A stretch of 64,000 bases of DNA from Bacteroidota bacterium (GTDB taxonomy: Bacteria; Bacteroidota; Bacteroidia; Flavobacteriales; Flavobacteriaceae), in assembly GCA_020161455.1 (NCBI GenBank), contig JAIUNZ010000003.1, forward strand, positions 62,001 to 126,000, written 5' to 3'. Position 1 is the stretch's first letter. Each line of letters begins with the position of its first letter. This document shows positions 55,120 to 63,043 of this stretch, piece after piece. A program made the position numbers and the translations under genes. A model generated the notes under the pieces. It was given only the letters and a program-made list of their open reading frames with translations. It searched no databases and had not been told where the DNA came from.

Positions 55120-55192
55120 CTAATTTGATTTTTAAAATTAATATCATTCATTTTATTACAAGTAAATTTTACCTGTAAATCAAATTGGATTA

Positions 55193-56644
55193 CTATCTTA
55201 CACCTCGACCGCCAAAAGTATAATTTCTAGTGGCATTTGTTGCACTTGCAGATGCTCTATCAGATATTCTAACAAAAGTTGCTGGACTTACATATTCTCC
55301 ACCTCTTTGTCCTATACCTGTTGCTGTTGTAACTGAAGGCCAAGTTGTTTGGTTTGCTTCACCTGTTGGAGTTAAAGTTCCATCACCTAAAGTTCCATTA
55401 AACGCAATACCGGAAGCATTTCCTACAGAGACAGCTCTCTCTACAAGATTCCCACCCATTTCCATAGCACCATAAAAAGCTGCTCCAGCTGATGATCTTC
55501 CTGAAGTTCCAGTTGCAAAAACACCTACTTTCAAAGGTCCATAAGCTCCACTTGAAGTACCTAACGCTACCGCACATCTTCCGTTAACTTCAGCATTAGC
55601 AATTTCTGTAGGTTGTAAACCATTTAAAACAGTAGTACTATAAAACGCATTAATATTCGTATCACCCCAAGGATATTCTCCAGCAACTCTAGGCATACTT
55701 CCACGACAAACTTTTTCAAATTCTAATTCTGTCATTGGTCTTAAAGCTGCCCAATCTAAATAAGCAGCTAAATCTGCCCAACTTAAATTTGACATAGCAA
55801 CACTTTGACCATCATTTACATTATTTATAACACCATTTGTCGCATCACAACCAAAAACTGCTGGAATGGCTGCATTATTCCCTGGTGTTTCTATAACAAT
55901 TCCGTTTCTATATGCATAACCTCCATAAACAACATAAGTTCCTGCTGCACTTGTTGGATCAGAATACACACGAGATTGTTGTTGAGCAAAAGTTAATGAG
56001 TTTAAAAATTCAACATATTGTAATTGAGAAATTTCATATTTCATACAATAAAAAGAATTATAACCCATTGGAAAAGTAGCAGGAATTGATGGTCCACCAC
56101 CACCAATTGTTGCAGAAGTAATTCCTGAAGATTGAGAAGTTGCATTTACTGAAATGCTATTAAAAGTTGAGGCACTTACACCATCACCAATATCAAAAGC
56201 ACCTTGAGGAACACTTACCATTTCAATTCCAAAAACTTTAAAATTATATGGTCCAGTGCCTATACCTGTCATTTTTAAAGTAATAGAAGTTGATGATATA
56301 TTTCCACCACCTAAAGCACTTCTTCTAATAAAAACACCTTTACCATCAGCAACAGGATCTACTTGTAATGGAGAAGCTGCGGTATGGTCTGACGACAATG
56401 TACTTAAACCAGCATGAGCCCAAAGTCTAGTATTACAATCTTGGTATTTAATAAATACCCAAACAGCATCCCAATTTGCAGGAGCAACATTTGCATTCCA
56501 ACTGTTTTCCCATGAAATATTAAATGTAATATTTGAACCCGAAACACTAGTTCCTGTGATTTCTACATTATTTGCGAATGCATTAAAAGCAAATAATAAA
56601 AATAATGCCGAAGCAATTTTTGAAAAATAATTTTTTGATTTCAT
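55193..56644 (-). CDS. Secreted SUMF1/FGE-fold protein with an N-terminal beta domain, module A
   Basis: A 483-residue exported protein. Signal peptide ends NAFANN. Residues 25-165 are a beta domain (SWENSWNANVAPANWDAVWVF, FIRRSALGGG). From about residue 190 a sulfatase-modifying-factor (FGE-sulfatase) fold follows: PMGYNSFYCMKYEISQLQYVEFLN, DWAALRPMTELEFEKVCRG, GAMEMGGNLVERA and the terminal YTFGGRGVR. The C-terminal catalytic Cys pair of true formylglycine-generating enzymes is not present, so a binding or structural role is likely. It is cotranscribed with Ig-A. Confidence 0.88.
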   Translation of the reverse strand: MKSKNYFSKIASALFLLFAFNAFANNVEITGTSVSGSNITFNISWENSWNANVAPANWDAVWVFIKYQDCNTRLWAHAGLSTLSSDHTAASPLQVDPVADGKGVFIRRSALGGGNISSTSITLKMTGIGTGPYNFKVFGIEMVSVPQGAFDIGDGVSASTFNSISVNATSQSSGITSATIGGGGPSIPATFPMGYNSFYCMKYEISQLQYVEFLNSLTFAQQQSRVYSDPTSAAGTYVVYGGYAYRNGIVIETPGNNAAIPAVFGCDATNGVINNVNDGQSVAMSNLSWADLAAYLDWAALRPMTELEFEKVCRGSMPRVAGEYPWGDTNINAFYSTTVLNGLQPTEIANAEVNGRCAVALGTSSGAYGPLKVGVFATGTSGRSSAGAAFYGAMEMGGNLVERAVSVGNASGIAFNGTLGDGTLTPTGEANQTTWPSVTTATGIGQRGGEYVSPATFVRISDRASASATNATRNYTFGGRGVR

Positions 56645-56670
56645 TTTATAATTTATTTAAAGTTATAAGA

Positions 56671-56718
56671 CAAAATTATGTTAGGTGAAGTTGTTTGGAA
56701 ATACGAATAAATTCGTAT
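56671..56718 (-). promoter_or_regulatory. Class A operator and promoter of the SUMF1-A/Ig-A operon
   Basis: The perfect inverted repeat ATACGAA-TAAA-TTCGTAT at 56701-56718 and the -7 box TAATTTTG at 56678-56671; centres 35 bp apart. One more pair of A/T matches extends each arm. Confidence 0.8.
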
Positions 56719-56734
56719 TTTAATTTTACATTCA

Positions 56735-56771
56735 TAAAAAAAGCCGTTTCAAGAAAATTCTTGAAACGGCT
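56735..56771 (-). terminator. Terminator of the SUMF1-B / Ig-B operon
   Basis: AGCCGTTTCAAGA (56742-56754) pairs perfectly with TCTTGAAACGGCT (56759-56771); on the minus strand a T-run follows. Confidence 0.88.
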
Positions 56772-56796
56772 ATTAATTTTAAATTAACACTTTACA

Positions 56797-59700
56797 TTAC
56801 TCTTTCAATATCTTGAAAATATTAATGGTTTTATTATCAGAAGTAACTCTTAATAAATAAGTTGCTGTTGGTAAATTATCTAAATAAACTTTCACTTCGT
56901 TTTCATTAAATGATTTTGTAATTAAAGTTTGACCTAGTAAATTTAGTAACTCTACTTTTTCGATTATTTGATTCGCGTTTACAATTACAAAATCTCTAGT
57001 TGGATTAGGATAAACACTCATTTGTAATTTCACAAAACCATCTATTCCTAAACAACTTCCTAATGTCATAGTAACCGCTAATCTGTTAGAACTTTCGCAA
57101 CTGTTAAGCGTTTGTGATGCATAATATGTTACTCCAGAAACAATTAGTGTTGACGAATCAACAGTATTTCCACCTGTTGATGCATCATACCAAACTACAT
57201 CAGTTCCATTGGTACTAATCAAGCCAACCGTTTCACCTGCACAGAATGTTTGATTAATAGCACCTGTTGGTGCGGCAGTATTGATTACAGTAGCCTCAAC
57301 AGCCGTTCTTGAAGAATTACATCCTCCAATAGCAGCTTCAACATAATAAGTCATTGTTGCTGACAAACCTGGAGTTGTAAAACTTCCACCTGTAGCTAAA
57401 GCTGTTCCACCGGTTGCAGTGGCATACCAAGATATTGTTCCTGAGCTTGCTGTAGCTTGAAGTGTAACTGTACCATTTCCGCATCGATTGGCTGGAGTTG
57501 TACTAGTAATACTTGGTTGAACATTAATTGTTGCAATCACAGCCGTTCTACCAGAATTACAAGTTCCATTAATCGCTTCAACATAATATGTTGTGGTTGA
57601 AGTTAAACTTGGCGTTGTATAACTTCCACCGGTTGCTAAAGCTGTTCCACCTGTAGCTGATGCATACCAAGATATTGTTCCTGAGCTTGCTGAAGCTTGA
57701 AGTGTCATACTTCCGTTTCCACATCTATTGGCTGGAATTGTACCAGTAATAGTTGGTTGAACATTAATTGTTGCAATCACAGCAGTTCTGCCAGAATTAC
57801 AAGTATCATTATCCGTTTCTACATAATATGTCGTTGTTGCAGTTAAACTTGGAGTTGTAAAACTTCCGCCGGTTGCTAAAGCTGTTCCACCAGTTGCAGT
57901 GGCATACCAAGAAATTGTTCCTGAGCTTGCTGTAGCTTGAAGTGTAACTGTACCATTTCCACATCGTGATGCAGGTGTTGTGCTTGATATTGATGCACCT
58001 GGATTTATGGTAGCAACTACCGGCACACGAGTTGTAGTACAAGTAGCATTAGCTGCCTCAACATAATAAGTAGTTGTAGTCGTCAAAATAGGTGTTACAA
58101 AACTTCCTCCAGTTGCTAAAGCTGTTCCGCCGGTTGCAGTGGTATACCAAGAAATTGTTCCCGAGCTTGCTGTAGCTTGAAGTGTAACTGTACCATTTCC
58201 ACATCGTGATGCAGGAGTAGTTCCTGTTAGCATCGGCATTGCATTAATTGTTGCTACAACTGCCGTTCTTGACGAATTACAAGTTCCATTATTTGTTTCA
58301 ACATAATATGTTGTGGTTGCCGATAAACTTGGCGTTGTAAAACTTCCGCCGGTTGCTAAAGCTGTTCCACCTGTTGCAGTGGCATACCAAGAAATTGTTC
58401 CTGAACTTGCTGTAGCTTGAAGCGTAACGGAACCATCTCCACATCGATTGGCTGGAGTTGTTCCCGTGATGGTTGGAATTGTATTAATTGTTGCTAATAC
58501 AGCTGTTCTTGGTGAAGTACAATTGTTTTGTGTAACCTCAACATAATACGTCGTGCTAGAATTTAAATTTGGAGTTACATAAGATGTTCCCGTTGCTAAA
58601 ACACTTCCGCCAGTTGCTGAGTCAAACCATCTGATTGTTCCAACATTTGCTATAGCTTGTAGCGTAACACTTCCGTTTCCACAACGACTTGCTGGAGTAG
58701 TTCCTGTAATTGTTGGCGTAGTATTTACCGTTGCAATTACCGCTGTCCTTGCTGATGTACAACTACCATTTGATGCTTCTGCATAATAAGTAGTTGTTGC
58801 TGTCAAACTTGGAGTAATAAAAGTTGTACCTGTTCCTAAAACAGTTCCGCCAGATGCAGCAGCATACCAACTTATTGTTCCTGCACTTGTTGATGCAGAT
58901 AGTGAAACCGTACCGCTATCACAAACACTTCCTGGTGTTGTGCCAGTTATTGAAGGCGTTGCATTTACTGTGGCTATTACAGCAGTTCGTGTTGATGTAC
59001 AAGTAGCCGTTGCCGTCCCAACATAGTAAGTAGTTGTTGTTGACAAACTTGGTGTTGTAAAACTCGTTCCTGTTGTCAAAGCTGTTCCACCTGTTGCTGC
59101 GGCATACCAACTAATCGTTCCTGCACTTGCGGTTGCTTCTAAGGTTACTGTTCCCGCATCACAACGACTGGCTGGAGTTGTTCCTGTAATAGTTGGGATT
59201 GCATTAATTGTAGCGACAACTTCTGTTCTTGGAGAAATACATCCATTTTGACTTACTTGTACATAATAACTTGTTGTTGAAGTTAAAGATGGAGTTGCAT
59301 AATTTGCTCCTGTAAATAAAGCTGTTCCACCAACTGCATTTGCAAACCACTGTATTGTTCCTGTGCTTGCAGTAGCTTGTAAAGTTACGCTTCCGGTTCC
59401 ACATCTTGATGCAGGAGTTGTTGCTGTAATTGAAGGTGTAGCATTTACTGTTGCAATTACGGCTGTTCGAGCAGAAGTACAGGTTCCAAATTGTGCTTCA
59501 ACATAATATGTTGTTGTAGCTGTTAAACTAGGAGTTGTAAAACTTGTTCCTGATGACAACGCTGTTCCGCCTGTTGCTGCTGCATACCAGTTTAAGGTAG
59601 CTCCCGAGCTTGCCGTAGCTTGTAATGTTACTGTACCCGAATCACATCGTGAAGCCGGTGTAGTAGTTGTTACTGTTGGAATGGCATTTACCGTAATATA

Positions 59701-60393
59701 AGCTGTTTTTGTTTCAGTATCATTACCATTGAAGTTCGCTGCCAAAAGTGTCACAGTATAGGTTCCTGGTGAATTGTACACTACTACAGGATTTTGAACT
59801 GTTGAAGTATTTGGCGTAACCCCAGCAAATGTCCATGTCCATGCAGATGGCGAATTGGTTGATGTATCCGTAAACGTTACTGATTGACCTACACAAATTG
59901 TTGTAGCCGAAGCAGTAAAATCGGCTACAGGAGGTTCTGTTGGACAAGCTGGTGCAGTACTTCCAACTGAAAAACCATCAGCATCTCCACCGAAGTAAGC
60001 ATAAAACTGACTTGGAGTAGCACAACTTACTGCGTTTATAGTTTCTGAACTAAAACCATCACCATTTCCACCAAAATAGGCGTAAAACTGATTTGGATTG
60101 GCACATGAAACTGCATTTATTGATTCAAATGCAAAACCGTCACCATTGCCTCCATTGTAGGCAAAGAACTGGTTTGGTGCATTACATGTTGTATTTATTA
60201 AACTATTTATTGTTGTCAAGCTACTATCTCCTCCATTGTAAGCAATGAATTGTGTAGGATATGAACAACTTGTGTTATTTAAACTGCTAGAAGAAAATCC
60301 ATCTGAATCTCCACCATTGTATTGCGAATAAATAAAACTACTTGACAATAGAAACAGTATGAATACAACCTTTTTTATATATGTTGTTTTCAT
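56797..60393 (-). CDS. T9SS-exported PKD/Ig-repeat protein with GGxxDG repeats, module B
   Basis: A 1198-residue paralogue of the 52489 protein with the same domain order: signal peptide, five GGxxDG/CxxPxQFYAY repeats (to about residue 155), a PKD domain (DFTASATTICVGQSVTFTDT), ten 80-residue Ig-like domains ([20 protein letters not shown]) plus an eleventh divergent copy, and a T9SS type A sorting domain ([25 protein letters not shown]). It has four more Ig units than Ig-A. It lies 71 bases after SUMF1-B and ends at a strong terminator. It probably forms an extended stalk on the cell surface. Confidence 0.9.
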   Translation of the reverse strand: MKTTYIKKVVFILFLLSSSFIYSQYNGGDSDGFSSSSLNNTSCSYPTQFIAYNGGDSSLTTINSLINTTCNAPNQFFAYNGGNGDGFAFESINAVSCANPNQFYAYFGGNGDGFSSETINAVSCATPSQFYAYFGGDADGFSVGSTAPACPTEPPVADFTASATTICVGQSVTFTDTSTNSPSAWTWTFAGVTPNTSTVQNPVVVYNSPGTYTVTLLAANFNGNDTETKTAYITVNAIPTVTTTTPASRCDSGTVTLQATASSGATLNWYAAATGGTALSSGTSFTTPSLTATTTYYVEAQFGTCTSARTAVIATVNATPSITATTPASRCGTGSVTLQATASTGTIQWFANAVGGTALFTGANYATPSLTSTTSYYVQVSQNGCISPRTEVVATINAIPTITGTTPASRCDAGTVTLEATASAGTISWYAAATGGTALTTGTSFTTPSLSTTTTYYVGTATATCTSTRTAVIATVNATPSITGTTPGSVCDSGTVSLSASTSAGTISWYAAASGGTVLGTGTTFITPSLTATTTYYAEASNGSCTSARTAVIATVNTTPTITGTTPASRCGNGSVTLQAIANVGTIRWFDSATGGSVLATGTSYVTPNLNSSTTYYVEVTQNNCTSPRTAVLATINTIPTITGTTPANRCGDGSVTLQATASSGTISWYATATGGTALATGGSFTTPSLSATTTYYVETNNGTCNSSRTAVVATINAMPMLTGTTPASRCGNGTVTLQATASSGTISWYTTATGGTALATGGSFVTPILTTTTTYYVEAANATCTTTRVPVVATINPGASISSTTPASRCGNGTVTLQATASSGTISWYATATGGTALATGGSFTTPSLTATTTYYVETDNDTCNSGRTAVIATINVQPTITGTIPANRCGNGSMTLQASASSGTISWYASATGGTALATGGSYTTPSLTSTTTYYVEAINGTCNSGRTAVIATINVQPSITSTTPANRCGNGTVTLQATASSGTISWYATATGGTALATGGSFTTPGLSATMTYYVEAAIGGCNSSRTAVEATVINTAAPTGAINQTFCAGETVGLISTNGTDVVWYDASTGGNTVDSSTLIVSGVTYYASQTLNSCESSNRLAVTMTLGSCLGIDGFVKLQMSVYPNPTRDFVIVNANQIIEKVELLNLLGQTLITKSFNENEVKVYLDNLPTATYLLRVTSDNKTINIFKILKE
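57270..59690. repeat. Ten-unit 240-bp tandem array encoding the Ig-like domains of Ig-B
   Basis: Landmarks of CCACATCG type recur near 57480, 57720, 57960, 58200, 58440, 58680, 58920, 59160, 59400 and 59640, exactly 240 bases apart. Units between 57360 and 58440 are the most alike. Confidence 0.9.
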
Positions 60394-60464
60394 CGTTATT
60401 TGATTTTATTAATTAAAAATTATTTTATTGAACATATTTAAATATGTCATTATCAAATAAACGA

Positions 60465-61925
60465 TTAACGAACACCTCTACCACCATAGGTATAACTTCT
60501 TGTTGGACTAGCTGTCGTAGCATTTGTTCTATCTGAAGTTCTTGATGGATTGGTACTAGTATTATAATATCCGTTACCTCTTAACCCTAAACCTAATGCT
60601 GTTGTAGAAGATGGCCAAGTAGCCACATCTGCATCACCTAAAACCGTTAAAGCACCATCGCCTAAAGCCCCTGTGAAAGCAGCTCCTGTTGCATTACCCG
60701 TTGTAACTGTTCTTTCCCAAACATTACCTGCCATTTCCATAACTCCATAATAAGCAGCTCCTGACGACGATCTACCTGTAACCGAAGTGGCAAACATACC
60801 TACACGACATGGCCCATATCCTGCACCTGCAACAACACCAGAATTTGACCATAAATTTCTACCGTTAACAATAGTTGAAATATTTTCATTCGATTTAAAA
60901 CCTGTTCCAGTAGCTATTGAGCCTGTTGAATAGTAATTAAAATCTGTTGTTCCCCATGGATATTCCCCTGCTACACGTGGTGCAGTTCCTCTACAGATTT
61001 TTTCAAATTCTAATTCAGTCATTGGTCGTAAACAAGCCCAATCTAAATATGCTGCTAAATCAGCCCAACTCATCCAGTTCATGGCAATGTTTTGTCCATC
61101 GTCTACATTGTTTTCAACTCCAGCTGTAGCATCACAAGCAAAAACGGCTGGCAAAGTGCTGTTGTTACCAGATGTTATTAATGTTACACCATTTCTATAT
61201 TGGCTACCCGTAGTAAAAGCACCGGTTCCTGGTGCAGCGATAGGGTCTATTCCTGTACGTTCTTTTTGTTGATCGTATGTTAACGTATTTAAAAATTCTA
61301 CATATTGTTCTTGTGTCACTTCATATTTCATAGAATAGAAAGAATTATACCCCATTGGGAATGTTGCTGGAATATTTACTGATGCTCCACCAAGTGTTGC
61401 TGCAGATAATCCACCTGATTGAGAAGATGCCGTTATTGTTGCACTACTATATGTCCCTGTACTTGTTGCATCACCAACTTGGAAATCGCCTTGTGGGATG
61501 TTTACCATTTCGATTCCAAATACTTTGTAGTTATAGGTTCCTGCTGGAATGTTTAACGCTAAAGTTATTGCTGTTGAACCGATGTTTCCTCCACCAAGTG
61601 CGCTTCTTCTTAAGAAAACCCCTTTTGCATCTGTTACTTGGTCAACTTGTAATGGTGAAGCAGCAGTATTTCCTGAAGTTGCAATACTTGCATGATACCA
61701 CTGACGTGTTGCACAGTCTTGATATTTAACAAAAATCCAAACGGCATCCCAATTAGCTGGTGCTAAATTTGCATTCCAACTGTTTTCCCAACTAACATTA
61801 AAGGAAATGTTCGAACCTGTAACCGCAGTTCCAGTGATTTGAAGATTATTTGCATTGGAAACTAATCCAAATCCAAATAATAAAAGTCCTAAAGACCATT
61901 TCGAAAATAATTTTTTAGCATTCAT
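60465..61925 (-). CDS. Secreted SUMF1/FGE-fold protein with an N-terminal beta domain, module B
   Basis: Start taken at 61925 (MNAKKLFSKW), the Met that gives a normal signal peptide (486 residues). It is a paralogue of the 55193 protein: SWENSWNANLAPANWDAVWIF and FLRRSALGGG in the beta domain, then PMGYNSFYSMKYEVTQEQYVEFLN, DWACLRPMTELEFEKICRG, GVMEMAGNVWERT and YTYGGRGVR. The SUMF1 core again lacks an obvious C-terminal Cys pair. A class B operator lies 55 bases upstream of the ATG. Confidence 0.88.
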   Translation of the reverse strand: MNAKKLFSKWSLGLLLFGFGLVSNANNLQITGTAVTGSNISFNVSWENSWNANLAPANWDAVWIFVKYQDCATRQWYHASIATSGNTAASPLQVDQVTDAKGVFLRRSALGGGNIGSTAITLALNIPAGTYNYKVFGIEMVNIPQGDFQVGDATSTGTYSSATITASSQSGGLSAATLGGASVNIPATFPMGYNSFYSMKYEVTQEQYVEFLNTLTYDQQKERTGIDPIAAPGTGAFTTGSQYRNGVTLITSGNNSTLPAVFACDATAGVENNVDDGQNIAMNWMSWADLAAYLDWACLRPMTELEFEKICRGTAPRVAGEYPWGTTDFNYYSTGSIATGTGFKSNENISTIVNGRNLWSNSGVVAGAGYGPCRVGMFATSVTGRSSSGAAYYGVMEMAGNVWERTVTTGNATGAAFTGALGDGALTVLGDADVATWPSSTTALGLGLRGNGYYNTSTNPSRTSDRTNATTASPTRSYTYGGRGVR

Positions 61926-61949
61926 AATTATCATTTTAAAGTTATAGTT

Positions 61950-61997
61950 CAAAATTAGGTTTTGCCCAAACGCAAAAAAATAAGGCAGTTGCCCTAT
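61950..61997 (-). promoter_or_regulatory. Class B operator and promoter of the SUMF1-B/Ig-B operon
   Basis: ATAAGGC-AGTT-GCCCTAT at 61980-61997 (one mismatch) and the -7 box TAATTTTG at 61957-61950; centres 35 bp apart, identical to the class A geometry. Confidence 0.78.
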
Positions 61998-62027
61998 TTT
62001 TATGAAATCCTATTGATTGGAAAAGTT

Positions 62028-62675
62028 TTAAATTATATTATTATCTTTTGCTTTTTGAACGGCTTCTATTTTTGAATGCACTTGAAGTTTGCTATAAATA
62101 TTTTCGATGTGTTTTCGAACTGTTGATGGTGACAGAAAAAGGTTTTCGGCAATTTGATTATAATTTAATCCTTTGCTTAACTGTTCCAAAACTTCTACTT
62201 CGCGGGTTGTTAATTTGATATCTTCTTGTTCTTTGGCTTCAAAATCTACTGGGTTTCTAAGTAATTTTAATGTTTTTAAGGCAATGGATGGATTCATGGC
62301 TGCGCCACCATTTAGTGTTTCTATGATGCCTTGGTGTAGCTCTTTTGGGTTTACTTCTTTTAAAAGATATCCATCGGCACCTGCTTTGATTGCGTTGAAA
62401 ATATTTTCATCGTTATCGAAAACGGTGAGCATTATTATTTTTAGTTGTGGGTATTTTGCTTTGACTATCTTGGTTGCTTCGATGCCGTTGCATTCAGGCA
62501 TTTCGATGTCCATTAGAATTAGGTCGAGGTTTTTGTCTTTTTCTAATTTTGCAAGTAAATCATTGCCATTAATTGCTGTATATTTTAGTGTTAAATCATC
62601 AAAAAAAGATAATTTTTCGGCTACTGCTTTTTGTAAAAAAACATTATCGTCCACTATGGCTATACGTGTTGACAT
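62028..62675 (-). CDS. NarL/FixJ-type response regulator, module B
   Basis: A 215-residue paralogue of regulator A, with phosphoacceptor Asp56 in LILMDIEMP and HTH LTTREVEVLEQLSKGL; the recognition helix reads SPSTVRKHIENIYSKL. It probably binds the ATAnGGC-N4-GCCCTAT sites. Unlike module A it does not overlap its kinase gene: 368 bases separate them, and that gap holds a class B promoter and a terminator-like hairpin. Confidence 0.93.
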   Translation of the reverse strand: MSTRIAIVDDNVFLQKAVAEKLSFFDDLTLKYTAINGNDLLAKLEKDKNLDLILMDIEMPECNGIEATKIVKAKYPQLKIIMLTVFDNDENIFNAIKAGADGYLLKEVNPKELHQGIIETLNGGAAMNPSIALKTLKLLRNPVDFEAKEQEDIKLTTREVEVLEQLSKGLNYNQIAENLFLSPSTVRKHIENIYSKLQVHSKIEAVQKAKDNNII

Positions 62676-62705
62676 TTTGCGTTGTATTTAATATGGATGT
62701 AATTT

Positions 62706-62765
62706 ACAAAAAAGTCCTTTCCAAATCAAAAGTGTTTGGGTACTTATACATGATTTGAAAAGGAC
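62706..62765 (-). terminator. Terminator/attenuator between a class B promoter and regulator B
   Basis: On the minus strand a 15-bp arm (62765-62751, starting GTCCTTTTCAAATCA) pairs with TGATTTGGAAAGGAC (62728-62714) with one G-T-type mismatch around a 22-base loop, followed by TTTTTTGT. The regulator ATG lies 31 bases further on. A transcript from the class B promoter at 62824-62871 would end here after about 110 bases, unless read through. A 14-codon frame (MYKYPNTFDLERTFL) starts in the loop and crosses the right arm. Confidence 0.7.
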
Positions 62766-62823
62766 AACAATAAAAACAACCAGTTTTTATTTTTTATATT
62801 TTAGAAAACCACAAATTGAGTTA

Positions 62824-62871
62824 CAAAGATGATTTTAATTACAATAAAACGAAATACGGCAAATGCCCTAT
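62824..62871 (-). promoter_or_regulatory. Class B operator and promoter between kinase B and regulator B
   Basis: ATACGGC-AAAT-GCCCTAT at 62854-62871 and the -7 box CATCTTTG at 62831-62824; centres 35 bp apart. The -7 box is the same word as at the kinase A operon. The rest of the gap (62872-63043) shows no gene. Confidence 0.78.
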
Positions 62872-63043
62872 TTATTTTTTGCTCTATAGTTTTTTTTTGA
62901 GTTTGTGAGAATTGATTTTAAAAAAATAGCCACTTTTAAATAGTAATTAACTGCCGAACATTTGTCTGTTTTACTCAACTGATTTGATTTTACTCAACTT
63001 TTAATATTGTAGCATTACTTTATAAATAAAAAATTTTATCGGT

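Noticed and set aside
52970-59690. CRISPR-like arrays in the 240-bp repeats
   Set aside because: Repeats are in frame, 240 bp long and encode Ig-like domains; there are no short repeats with unique spacers.
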